A stretch of DNA of 6,396 nucleotides from JBLIAZ01 sp047632015 (GTDB taxonomy: Bacteria > Bacteroidota > Bacteroidia > Flavobacteriales_C > GCA-002722245): the NCBI GenBank assembly GCA_047632015.1, contig JBLIBC010000153.1, forward strand, positions 1 to 6,396, read 5' to 3'. The position numbers and the translations under genes were made by a program. Shown here in pieces: positions 1-6,174 of the stretch. The number at the start of each line of letters is the position of its first letter. The first letter of the stretch is position 1. The notes beneath the pieces were generated by a model. It was not told where the DNA came from, made no database searches, and was given only the letters and a program-made list of their open reading frames with translations.

Positions 1-405
1 TGTGATTGTGGCGCTCAATTGCACAAAGCAATGGAAATGATTGAAAAAGAAGGTAAAGGGGTCGTCATATACATGAATCAAGAAGGAAGAGGTATCGGGT
101 TGTTAAACAAACTCAAAGCGTACAAACTTCAAGAAGAAGGAAAGGACACTGTGGAGGCTAATGTTGAGTTAGGGTTTCAACCTGATGAAAGAGATTATGG
201 TGTTGGAGCTCAAATACTAAGAGATTTGAACATTTCAAAAATGAAACTAATGACCAACAACCCTACAAAACGTGCTGGACTAATAGGTTACGGCTTAGAA
301 ATCGTCGAGAATATTGCTGTTGAAATTTCATCCAATAAACACAATGAATTTTACTTAAGCACCAAAAAGGACAAAATGGGTCACGATTTGAAAATGGATA
401 AGTAA
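1..405 (+). CDS. ribBA: GTP cyclohydrolase II domain, C-terminal part (RibA or RibBA), 5' truncated
   Basis: This is the last 134 codons of a riboflavin-pathway gene; the reading frame is open from base 1, so the start lies outside the window. GTP cyclohydrolase II opens the imidazole ring of GTP to give the pyrimidine precursor of riboflavin, with release of formate and pyrophosphate, in the cytoplasm. The visible part starts at CDCGAQL, which carries the last two zinc-ligand cysteines of the family (visible residues 1 and 3). Next comes the GTP-binding stretch NQEGRGIGL (26-34), then PDERDYG with the catalytic Asp and Arg (62 and 64), and LMTNNPTK (83-90). The ending TKKDKMGHDL matches the usual family end, so the 3' end is intact. 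In Bacteroidota this domain is usually fused behind a DHBP synthase (RibB) domain, hence the ribBA symbol, but the fusion cannot be seen here. A TTG codon at 19 is internal and is not a start. Confidence 0.93.
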   Translation, partial: CDCGAQLHKAMEMIEKEGKGVVIYMNQEGRGIGLLNKLKAYKLQEEGKDTVEANVELGFQPDERDYGVGAQILRDLNISKMKLMTNNPTKRAGLIGYGLEIVENIAVEISSNKHNEFYLSTKKDKMGHDLKMDK

Positions 406-409
406 ATAC

Positions 410-438
410 TTTATGCTGAATAGAATTAATGAATTTTG
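410..438 (+). promoter_or_regulatory. Possible Bacteroidota-type promoter for the desaturase gene
   Basis: The 70-base spacer between the riboflavin gene and the desaturase holds GAATTTTG at 431-438, which matches the Bacteroidota -7 element TAnnTTTG at all but one defined position. TTTA at 410-413 lies 17 bases upstream and is a near match to the -33 TTTG box. Transcription would begin around 445, about 30 bases before the ATG. In an AT-rich spacer a near match can arise by chance, so this is only a candidate. Confidence 0.25.
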
Positions 439-475
439 CAGGTACTAATTTAGACAAAAAAAAACAGAAACAACT

Positions 476-1561
476 ATGAGTCAAATTGTTACATTTGCAA
501 AAAAAGACAACACAGAGTTTGTTAAAGCTGTTAAGTCTAGAGTAAACGGATACTTTAAAGAAAATAACTTAAGCAAGTTTGGAAATTATAAAATGGTCAT
601 CAAATCCATTTTCATGCTTTCCTTATACTTGGTTCCCTATTTTTTAATTGTAAGCGTTGATTTTAAACAGCACTGGATGTACATCCTTTTATGGGCAATA
701 ATGGGAGTAGGTATGTCAGGGATTGGACTGTCAATCATGCACGATGCAATACACGGATCCTACTCCAAGCACAAATGGGTCAATAAAATGATGGGGTCTG
801 TCATCTACCTAGTTGGTGCAAACGCCTTGAATTGGCGAATTCAACACAATGTGATGCATCATACGTATACTAATATTGATGGACTTGATGGTGACATCAA
901 AGGCCCAATTCCTGCCCTACGCTTTTCTCCACACGAAGCAAAACTGAAAATTCACAAATACCAATACATTTACGCGTGGTTTTTTTATGGGCTACTTACT
1001 TTATTTTGGGCTCTTGACTCCGATTTCAAACAGATATATCAATTCAAGAAAAAAGGCCTTACCAAAAGTCATAAAAAGAATTTTACCTTGGTGATGCTTG
1101 AGTTAATCTTTTTTAAATTGTTTTATTATGCCTTCATTTTTGTAATCCCTTTAAGTTTTTCTCCTGCTCCCCTCTGGACAATTGTGGTTGGATTTCTTAT
1201 TATGCAATTCATTGCAGGTGTCTTTTTAGCTGCCATTTTTCAACCAGCTCATATTGTACCAAATACTAACTACCCGCTGCCTGATGAAAACGGAAAAATG
1301 GACAAAAACTGGCTTGTTCATCAATTGCACACTACGGCAAATTTTGCTCAATATAACAAACCCTTTACTTGGTTTGTAGGAGGACTTAATCATCAAGTAG
1401 AACATCACCTGTTCCCAATGGTTTGTCATGTCCATTATCCAAACATTACAAAAATTGTACAGGATACTGCCAAAGAATTTAATTTACCACACCACAGTTT
1501 TCCAACTTTTGGAAATGCATTACGTAATCACATTAAGTTGTTAAAACAATTTGGTGAGTAG
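476..1561 (+). CDS. Membrane fatty-acid (acyl-CoA/acyl-lipid) desaturase
   Basis: This is a 361-residue integral membrane di-iron desaturase of the family often labelled linoleoyl-CoA or delta-6-like desaturase. It introduces a double bond into a membrane fatty-acyl chain using O2 and electrons from a ferredoxin- or cytochrome-type donor. All three histidine boxes are present: HDAIH (89-93), HNVMHH (124-129) and HQVEHH (306-311). The last also fits the QxxHH form typical of front-end desaturases. Hydrophobic spans lie near residues 41-61, 67-88, 163-180, 203-225 and 232-253, and the His boxes fall in the loops between them or near the C-terminus. There is no N-terminal cytochrome b5 domain, so electrons must come from a separate protein. 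Length is normal for the family. The ATG at 476 is preceded by an A-rich leader with no Shine-Dalgarno site, which is common in Bacteroidota. The regiospecificity and the acyl carrier cannot be read from the sequence. A role in membrane fluidity is inferred. Confidence 0.92.
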   Translation: MSQIVTFAKKDNTEFVKAVKSRVNGYFKENNLSKFGNYKMVIKSIFMLSLYLVPYFLIVSVDFKQHWMYILLWAIMGVGMSGIGLSIMHDAIHGSYSKHKWVNKMMGSVIYLVGANALNWRIQHNVMHHTYTNIDGLDGDIKGPIPALRFSPHEAKLKIHKYQYIYAWFFYGLLTLFWALDSDFKQIYQFKKKGLTKSHKKNFTLVMLELIFFKLFYYAFIFVIPLSFSPAPLWTIVVGFLIMQFIAGVFLAAIFQPAHIVPNTNYPLPDENGKMDKNWLVHQLHTTANFAQYNKPFTWFVGGLNHQVEHHLFPMVCHVHYPNITKIVQDTAKEFNLPHHSFPTFGNALRNHIKLLKQFGE

Positions 1562-1618
1562 CGGTTTGATATTAAATATGGTACAATTATTTCAACAAGA
1601 AATAGTAAAACATAGAAG

Positions 1619-2563
1619 ATGAATTCATTGAATTACAAATGTGGTGTGCTATTCATTTTAATAGCTTTTGTAGCTTTAACCGGAGTATCTCAAACAAAAG
1701 ATCAAATTACTGCCATTGATAACGATTACAATAAATTCAAAACGCAATTATCAAGTGTCATGGGTGGGTCTGCAAGCTCTGCCATTACAGTTAAAAAGTA
1801 CAGTGCAAAATTCCCCCGATCACTCATTGACGCTAAACAAGTGGATTACAGTGTCGGGATTTCCGACCCCTTTTCACCTCCGTTAGAGGCAACGCACCAA
1901 GCTTTGCGGAGAGCGTGCTTTATTCAGGCTTTAAAAAGTAATTGTAAAACCTTTGCCATTTTTGATTATTACTCAAAATATTCTCCTGCAATTAGAGGTC
2001 AACAAGCTGTTGGGATAAAGGAAATGGCCCATGTCTTTGTAGATTCTTTGTATGATTTAAGAGGTGCTGTTATAGTAAACCATGAATATTTACAATCAGG
2101 TGAGCTTATTCTGACCGTTGATTTTTCTAAATGTGAAAAAACAGGAAGTACTGCATTATTTGAAGTTTATAAAAGCACAAAAGAAAAAGGAAAAGGCATT
2201 CGAGAAACCAGTGCTATTAAAATCATTGATCGCCGAAACAAAAGTGATTACAAGCTTAAGAAGGACTATCATGCCTACGAAATCATTTCGAAAGACGTTT
2301 CAAAAAACGAAAACTTTGGTGATTTCTACTTTTCATATTCGTCCTACAACACTAAATTTTCCGTCAAAGGTGGACTCTGGTCTCACATGTTACTGAATTT
2401 ATCTAGTTCTATTCTTTTGCAAGCATCAAAAAAAACCACCTCAATAAAAGCTGTAAAAGATTTCCACGTCAACAACATGGTTGTTGATTTGATGAGAACA
2501 TCCGGATTTTTCTCTTTCAATTTTCAATACAAAAGTTTTTTGCAAAGGCTCCGGAAATTTTAA
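1619..2563 (+). CDS. Exported protein of unknown function, possibly LPP20-like
   Basis: I do not firmly recognise this 314-residue protein. It begins with a clear Sec-type signal peptide: Lys7, a hydrophobic core from about Gly9 to Val19, and a likely cleavage near Ser24-Gln25. There is no lipobox cysteine at that point, so it is probably periplasmic or otherwise exported rather than a lipoprotein. The mature part has a region (about 77-170) with the pattern VGISDPF, then a helix of the EATHQALRRA type, then a segment ending in SGELILTVDF. This resembles, from memory, the LPP20/FlgT-like fold found in Bacteroidota envelope proteins, in which an Ala-rich helix follows a G-(I/V)-SDP motif. The C-terminal third has aromatic, beta-like segments (FGDFYFSYSSY, 233-243) and a basic tail. 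Cysteines lie at 8, 100, 109 and 172. The gene starts 57 bases after the desaturase stop and ends 69 bases before sco, so co-transcription is possible but unproven. The function is unknown. Confidence 0.8.
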   Translation: MNSLNYKCGVLFILIAFVALTGVSQTKDQITAIDNDYNKFKTQLSSVMGGSASSAITVKKYSAKFPRSLIDAKQVDYSVGISDPFSPPLEATHQALRRACFIQALKSNCKTFAIFDYYSKYSPAIRGQQAVGIKEMAHVFVDSLYDLRGAVIVNHEYLQSGELILTVDFSKCEKTGSTALFEVYKSTKEKGKGIRETSAIKIIDRRNKSDYKLKKDYHAYEIISKDVSKNENFGDFYFSYSSYNTKFSVKGGLWSHMLLNLSSSILLQASKKTTSIKAVKDFHVNNMVVDLMRTSGFFSFNFQYKSFLQRLRKF

Positions 2564-2632
2564 TTTTTCCTCCCGTTATCACAATCCAGTAATCACATTT
2601 TTAAATTACTTTCACAGTACTAAGAGATCAAA

Positions 2633-3289
2633 ATGAAAAAGGTTTTATTTCGAGGAGTAATTGTATTCATGATGTTTGCTGTTGGTGCTGTATCTGCGTA
2701 CTTAGTATACTACCCGTCAGAACCGCTTCCAGTGCTAAAAGCAAGTGATTTAAACCCCAAACTTGTAGATTCATCTTTAGTGAATTCCACTGAAGATCAT
2801 TTTATTGGAAATTTCCAATTAACAAATCAGGATGGTGAAATGATCACTCCATTAACGTTCAAGAATAAAATTTACGTAGCTAATTTTATTTTCACTACTT
2901 GTCCGAAAATGTGTCCTTTGATGACTAGTAATTTAAAAACGGTGTATGAATCGTTTAATAATGACCCTGAGGTTTCCTTCTTGTCGCACTCAGTAACTCC
3001 TGTTGAAGACTCAGTGCCGGTGCTCAAAGCGTTTGCAAATAAATACGGAATTGAAGGAAACCAATGGCACTTTGTGACAGGTGACAAAAAACACATTTAT
3101 GACTTAGCACGTAAAAATTATTTTGCTGCAACAAGTTTAGGAGACGGAGGGGATCACGACTTTGTGCATACCGAAAACTTTGTATTAGTTGACACTAAAA
3201 AAAGAATTAGAGGTATATACGACGGCACTTCTTTTGATCAAATTGATCAATTAATTGAAGACATTAATACGTTAAAAAAAGAATATTAA
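2633..3289 (+). CDS. SCO1/SenC/PrrC family copper chaperone for cytochrome c oxidase
   Basis: This is a 218-residue membrane-anchored thioredoxin-fold protein that delivers copper to, or reduces, the CuA site of subunit II of haem-copper oxidase on the outer face of the cytoplasmic membrane. An N-terminal helix (about residues 8-27, after MKKVLFR) anchors it; no lipobox is seen. The copper ligands are all present: CPKMC (Cys90 and Cys94, the CxxxC motif in TTCPKMCP) and the distal His179 in HTENFVLVD. The surrounding family blocks are also there: NFIFTTCP before the motif, then FLSHSVTP (116-123), WHFVTG (145-150) and a GIYDG segment (194-198). Length is usual for the family. The stop is 10 bases before the preferred hemB start, so the two genes are probably co-transcribed. 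Such proteins are annotated as SCO1/SenC, but paralogues in some bacteria act in redox signalling or oxidative stress. The oxidase role is therefore likely rather than shown. Confidence 0.93.
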   Translation: MKKVLFRGVIVFMMFAVGAVSAYLVYYPSEPLPVLKASDLNPKLVDSSLVNSTEDHFIGNFQLTNQDGEMITPLTFKNKIYVANFIFTTCPKMCPLMTSNLKTVYESFNNDPEVSFLSHSVTPVEDSVPVLKAFANKYGIEGNQWHFVTGDKKHIYDLARKNYFAATSLGDGGDHDFVHTENFVLVDTKKRIRGIYDGTSFDQIDQLIEDINTLKKEY

Positions 3290-3299
3290 ATTATTGCAT

Positions 3300-4268
3300 A
3301 TGAATTCAAGACCCCGAAGAAACAGAATTTCTAGCACCATCCGTAACATGGTTCAAGAAACAACATTAAGCTGCAGCAACCTTGTTTACCCAATATTTAT
3401 AGTTGATGGGGTTAATACTAAGGAGCAAATTACTTCTTTACCTAATAACTACAGATGGTCATTGGACTTGTTACTTGATGAAATACAAGCTTGTATTAAA
3501 TTGGGGATAAAAACTTTTATCTTATTTCCTATTGTGAAGGAGTCTCTGAAAGACGCAACCGCAAGCTACGGGTACCATGATGACAATTTTTACTTAAAAG
3601 CAATTCGCACCATCAAAGAAAAATATCCAGAAGCATGTTTAATAAGCGATGTGGCCATGGATCCATACAGCAGTGATGGTCATGATGGATTAGTTAAGGA
3701 AGGCAATATTTTGAACGATGAGACTTTACCTATCCTAGCAAAAATGGCAATTGCTCAAGCCAAGCATGGAATTGACATTGTTGGACCAAGTGACATGATG
3801 GATGGCAGAGTAGCCTACATACGTGAAGCCCTGGATAAATCTGGGTACAACAATACTGGTATCATGGCTTATTCTGCTAAATATGCAAGTGCATTTTACG
3901 GACCTTTTCGAGATGCATTAGATAGCGCCCCAAAAGAAGGTGATAAAAAGACTTATCAGATGAATCCAGCAAACAGTATTGAGGCCGAAAGAGAGGCTCA
4001 ATTAGATTTCGAAGAAGGTGCAGACTATTTAATGGTAAAACCTGCCCTGCACTACATGGATGTTATTAAGCGATTAAAAGACTTATATGACTTGCCAATT
4101 GTTGCCTATCATGTAAGCGGAGAATGTGCCATGTTGCAGGCTGCCTGCGACAACGGCTGGTTAAATTTTGAGGAAGCCCTTCCTGAAACTTTGCTCTCTC
4201 TTAAAAGAGCTGGTTCTGACATCATAATTACATATTTTGCAAAACAGTATGCAGAACTAAACAAGTAA
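3300..4268 (+). CDS. hemB: Porphobilinogen synthase (delta-aminolevulinic acid dehydratase)
   Basis: HemB condenses two 5-aminolevulinate molecules into porphobilinogen, the first pyrrole of haem and other tetrapyrroles, in the cytoplasm. I start it at the ATG at 3300 (322 residues); an in-frame TTG at 3294 adds only two residues and is less likely. The N-terminus RPRRNRISSTIRNMVQET is the standard family opening. The two active-site lysines are present: Lys194 in YSAKYASAFYGPF, and Lys247, the Schiff-base lysine, in LMVKPALHYMD. Ser273 (HVSGE) and Tyr312 (TYFAK) match substrate-contact positions of the E. coli enzyme. At the active-site metal region (116-130) the sequence is SDVAMDPYSSDGHDG, with Asp where zinc enzymes have cysteines, so this should be a magnesium- or potassium-type HemB rather than a zinc enzyme. 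Position 276 is Cys where I would expect Tyr. The gene follows the SCO chaperone by 10 bases, a plausible pairing for building haem-copper oxidases. Confidence 0.97.
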   Translation: MNSRPRRNRISSTIRNMVQETTLSCSNLVYPIFIVDGVNTKEQITSLPNNYRWSLDLLLDEIQACIKLGIKTFILFPIVKESLKDATASYGYHDDNFYLKAIRTIKEKYPEACLISDVAMDPYSSDGHDGLVKEGNILNDETLPILAKMAIAQAKHGIDIVGPSDMMDGRVAYIREALDKSGYNNTGIMAYSAKYASAFYGPFRDALDSAPKEGDKKTYQMNPANSIEAEREAQLDFEEGADYLMVKPALHYMDVIKRLKDLYDLPIVAYHVSGECAMLQAACDNGWLNFEEALPETLLSLKRAGSDIIITYFAKQYAELNK

Positions 4269-4320
4269 AATAAATAATCATATTTATCCGTATTCAGTGC
4301 GCTGATTACAATTATTTTCT

Positions 4321-4328
4321 TAAATTTG
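4321..4328 (+). promoter_or_regulatory. Bacteroidota -7 promoter element for rplS
   Basis: TAAATTTG is an exact match to the Bacteroidota -7 consensus TAnnTTTG and lies in the 94-base hemB-rplS spacer. Transcription would start near 4335, giving a leader of roughly 28 bases. I see no convincing -33 TTG/TTTG box at the usual 17-23 base spacing. The short leader leaves little room for a structured ribosomal-protein autoregulatory element. Confidence 0.5.
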
Positions 4329-4350
4329 TGGCCTGTTTTGACGAAATAAA

Positions 4351-4354
4351 AGGA
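4351..4354 (+). promoter_or_regulatory. Shine-Dalgarno-like site of rplS
   Basis: AGGA in the context AAAAGGAATACGACA lies 8 bases before the rplS ATG at 4363. It is the clearest ribosome-binding site among the plus-strand genes in this window, which otherwise have A-rich leaders, and it supports the chosen start. Confidence 0.5.
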
Positions 4355-4362
4355 ATACGACA

Positions 4363-4719
4363 ATGGATTTATTAAAAGAAATATCAGACGAATTAGTATC
4401 AGGAACTGAACTTCCAAGCTTTTCAGCTGGTGATACTATCACAGTATATTACAAAATTAAAGAAGGTGAAAAAGAAAGAACTCAGTTTTTTCAAGGAGTA
4501 GTGCTACAAAAAAGAGGAAACGGAAACACTCAAACTTTTACGATTAGAAAAATCAGTAATGGTATTGGAGTTGAGCGTATTTTTCCAATCGCATCTCCAT
4601 CAATTGAAAAAATTGAAATTAACAAGAAAGGTGTTGTAAGAAGAGCTAGAATCTTTTACTTGAGAGACCTTACTGGTAAAAAAGCAAGAATTAAAGAAAA
4701 GGTTGTACTTAAAAAGTAA
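4363..4719 (+). CDS. rplS: 50S ribosomal protein L19
   Basis: L19 is a large-subunit ribosomal protein located at the interface with the 30S subunit. The 118-residue length is normal. The family blocks run in order: LPSFSAGDTITVYYKI (17-32), EGEKERTQFFQGVVL (34-48), the core TFTIRKISNGIGVERIFP (59-76), SPSIEKIE (78-85), and the C-terminal block VVRRARIFYLRDLTGKKARI (91-110). The ATG at 4363 has an AGGA site at good spacing, and a -7 promoter motif lies 35 bases upstream. The gene is followed by an intrinsic terminator at 4742-4772. It therefore looks like a single-gene transcription unit, possibly with some read-through from hemB. In many other phyla rplS sits with rpsP, rimM and trmD; those are not next to it here. 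Confidence 0.98.
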   Translation: MDLLKEISDELVSGTELPSFSAGDTITVYYKIKEGEKERTQFFQGVVLQKRGNGNTQTFTIRKISNGIGVERIFPIASPSIEKIEINKKGVVRRARIFYLRDLTGKKARIKEKVVLKK

Positions 4720-4741
4720 AATCAAATAACATGAATTTAAG

Positions 4742-4772
4742 AAAGGGCAGCAAAAATTGTTACCCTTTTTTT
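4742..4772 (+). terminator. Intrinsic terminator after rplS, possibly bidirectional
   Basis: This is an inverted repeat with a 3-base loop (AAA, 4754-4756). The outer stem AAAGGG (4742-4747) pairs with CCCTTT (4763-4768), and the inner stem AGCAA (4749-4753) pairs with TTGTT (4757-4761), including one G-T wobble. One C-A mismatch (4748/4762) separates the two stems. Seven T bases follow at 4766-4772. It lies 22 bases after the rplS stop, as expected for a rho-independent terminator. Read on the minus strand the same hairpin is followed by a poorer T-tract (TTTCTT), so it may also stop the convergent methyltransferase transcript, with lower efficiency. Confidence 0.8.
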
Positions 4773-4896
4773 ATGTCCTCTTTTAAATGGTATTTGCTAG
4801 TTAATCAGAATTCACACTTACAATAAACAGCACACTATAGAGCTCCTATCCAATTTATGAGCTTCCAATGTAAATCCCTGCGTTTTCTTCTCTGAA
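4773..4896. other. Convergent spacer between rplS and the methyltransferase gene, nothing else seen
   Basis: After the rplS terminator there are 124 AT-rich bases before the stop of the minus-strand methyltransferase gene. I find no tRNA, promoter of either strand, repeat or convincing reading frame. A 5-bp GAGCT/AGCTC inverted repeat (about 4840-4863) is not followed by a T-tract on either strand. The minus-strand operon therefore lacks a good terminator of its own and may rely on the rplS hairpin. Confidence 0.5.
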
Positions 4897-5601
4897 TTAT
4901 TTCCTTTTCAAAAGAACCGTAATAATTCCATACCTGTCCTCCTTATTAGAGTGGTCAAACTTAACGCCTTCCCTAATACTTTTGTACATTAGATTCCCCT
5001 CGAAATGGTTTTCACTGACTATCTCCATTCCGTCCTTGAACTCATCTATTATATCCCAATTAAAAGCTGAAGGCTCACAAATCGTTGGATATGAATGTAT
5101 GTCCGATATCAACAAAAAGTACCCTCCTGGTTTTACCACCCTGATGATTTCCTTTATACATTTACCAAGATCATCAACGTGATCTAACGAATTAAATGAG
5201 CTTACAAAATCAAAATAACCATCCTCAAAAGGAATAGCTTCGGAACCTGCTTGCACATATTTCATTTTATGGTGCTTGCCTTCAAGTTTAACGTATTTAT
5301 CAGCCAACGTATCTAAGCCAATTCTTTCGCTAGTCATGTTTGCCCACTCTAAACTTCCCCTAGGCCCACAACCTATGTCCATTACTTTTTTATCCTCATA
5401 ATCCTCTTGAGTGAACCCAAAATAACTTGTAAAAAATTCTTCGTAATGGTGATTCGTCAATTTTTTTTCCTTGAGCTTTTTAATTTTCCAAAACAACCAT
5501 TCATAAAACTCCTTCTGCCGTTTTTTCCCAAAAACAAACTGGAACACCTTACTTGCGTTCTCGTAATACCAAATGAAAAACTTAGAATCCCGTAGTTCCA
5601 T
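4897..5601 (-). CDS. Class I SAM-dependent methyltransferase, substrate unknown
   Basis: This 234-residue protein has a Rossmann-type methyltransferase core of the Methyltransf_11/UbiE-like kind. Motif I is VMDIGCGPRGS (73-83), followed by the acidic strand end GLDTL (95-99) and a motif II-like stretch SEAIPFEDGYFDFV (120-133). The motif III region is RVVKPGGYFLL (154-164). It is preceded by about 70 residues rich in aromatic and basic residues, probably helical and possibly a substrate-binding cap; the block NHHYEEFFTSYFGF (50-63) leads into the core. From memory, a HYE-FGF block followed by DIGCGPRGSLEWA occurs in methyltransferases of sugar or cell-surface pathways, but I cannot assign a substrate. 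The gene begins 3 bases after the stop of the upstream Cys-rich gene, so translation is probably coupled and it belongs to the ruvC operon. No usual end is missing: the core is complete and the protein ends in LLKRK. Confidence 0.85.
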   Translation of the reverse strand: MELRDSKFFIWYYENASKVFQFVFGKKRQKEFYEWLFWKIKKLKEKKLTNHHYEEFFTSYFGFTQEDYEDKKVMDIGCGPRGSLEWANMTSERIGLDTLADKYVKLEGKHHKMKYVQAGSEAIPFEDGYFDFVSSFNSLDHVDDLGKCIKEIIRVVKPGGYFLLISDIHSYPTICEPSAFNWDIIDEFKDGMEIVSENHFEGNLMYKSIREGVKFDHSNKEDRYGIITVLLKRK

Positions 5602-5604
5602 AAC

Positions 5605-6174
5605 TTATACTAAAACAGGTCTTTTTGATTTAAACAACTCCTTTAATTCAGGAGGAATATCAGTAATTGTATCCATAAAATCATCAAACTCCTTTTTTGT
5701 GGAATCAGATAGTAAATCTTGCATGCTTTCTCCTAAAGATGCGTCAATAGCCATTGGAAAGGTACCTAGCATCATTTTATCACCCACAAACTGACCAACA
5801 TAATTGTATTCTTGTAGGGACTCTATACTGTTTCCAGTAGCTGGGCATGTAGTCAGTTTGTCTTTATAATTTTTAGGTATCTCATCACCACCCCATTTGT
5901 CGTAAACATTTTCTTGCATGTACATTTGAATATTCTGAACAGACTCTTCAGACATAGCTTCCATCTTTTTCATGCTGCATGACATGCAAATTGCATACTC
6001 ATACAAGGTAACTTTGACTCCTGTTTCAGGATTAGCTTTAAATGCTTTCTCTATCATGTAAGCGTTCTCATCACTTAACTCGTCCCCACAAAATGTGCAC
6101 TCACAAAAAGCTTTGCCCTCAGCATCTTGAAAAAATTCCTGAGGTATGTCTTGAAGTTTATATTCAGGTTCCAT
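5605..6174 (-). CDS. Cys-rich, putative zinc-binding protein of unknown function
   Basis: I do not recognise a named family for this 189-residue cytoplasmic protein. The N-terminal third carries CECTFCG (Cys24, 26, 29) and, 33 residues on, CMSC (Cys63, 66). Two CxxC pairs at this distance suggest a four-cysteine zinc ribbon or treble-clef-like fold, with Cys24 as an extra. A further Cys110 lies in TTCPATG. The motif CTFCGDEL followed by AYMIEKAF resembles short hypothetical proteins I associate with Bacteroidota, but no function comes with that. The C-terminal half is acidic and probably helical (MQDLLSDSTKKEFDDFMDTI, 151-170), with no membrane segment or signal peptide. The ATG start overlaps the last base of the ruvC stop (TAATG), which supports this start and suggests translational coupling. 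The methyltransferase gene follows after 3 bases. A role beside RuvC in DNA repair can only be guessed from position. Confidence 0.8.
   Translation of the reverse strand: MEPEYKLQDIPQEFFQDAEGKAFCECTFCGDELSDENAYMIEKAFKANPETGVKVTLYEYAICMSCSMKKMEAMSEESVQNIQMYMQENVYDKWGGDEIPKNYKDKLTTCPATGNSIESLQEYNYVGQFVGDKMMLGTFPMAIDASLGESMQDLLSDSTKKEFDDFMDTITDIPPELKELFKSKRPVLV

Noticed and set aside
1565..1593. TTTG (1565-1568) with a TATTTC stretch 19 bases on, as a possible promoter for the exported-protein gene
   Set aside because: The spacing fits a -33/-7 pair, but the -7 part does not match TAnnTTTG well enough to list as a feature.
2118..2396. 92-codon plus-strand frame inside the exported-protein gene
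   Set aside because: It overlaps the 314-residue gene in another frame, is low-complexity and Lys-rich, and lacks any domain. The main frame has a signal peptide and is intact, so I do not read this as a frameshift.
2588..2610. AGTAAT/ATTACT inverted repeat with an 11-base loop between the exported-protein gene and sco
   Set aside because: The stem is only six A/T-rich pairs with no T-tract after it; this is expected by chance in such sequence, so I do not call it a terminator or operator.
4109..4417. 102-codon minus-strand frame across the hemB end and rplS start
   Set aside because: It is antisense to two confidently identified genes and covers the rplS promoter region; the translation has no recognisable motif.
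4731..4826. 31-codon plus-strand reading frame beginning ATGAATTTAAG just after rplS
   Set aside because: It runs straight through the rplS terminator hairpin and T-tract, has no ribosome-binding site, and its composition simply reflects the terminator sequence.
4982..5794. Plus-strand frames opposite the methyltransferase and Cys-rich genes
   Set aside because: The minus-strand proteins have clear motifs (DIGCGPRGS and CxxC pairs) and coupled starts. The plus-strand frames are fragments without starts, motifs or ribosome-binding sites.
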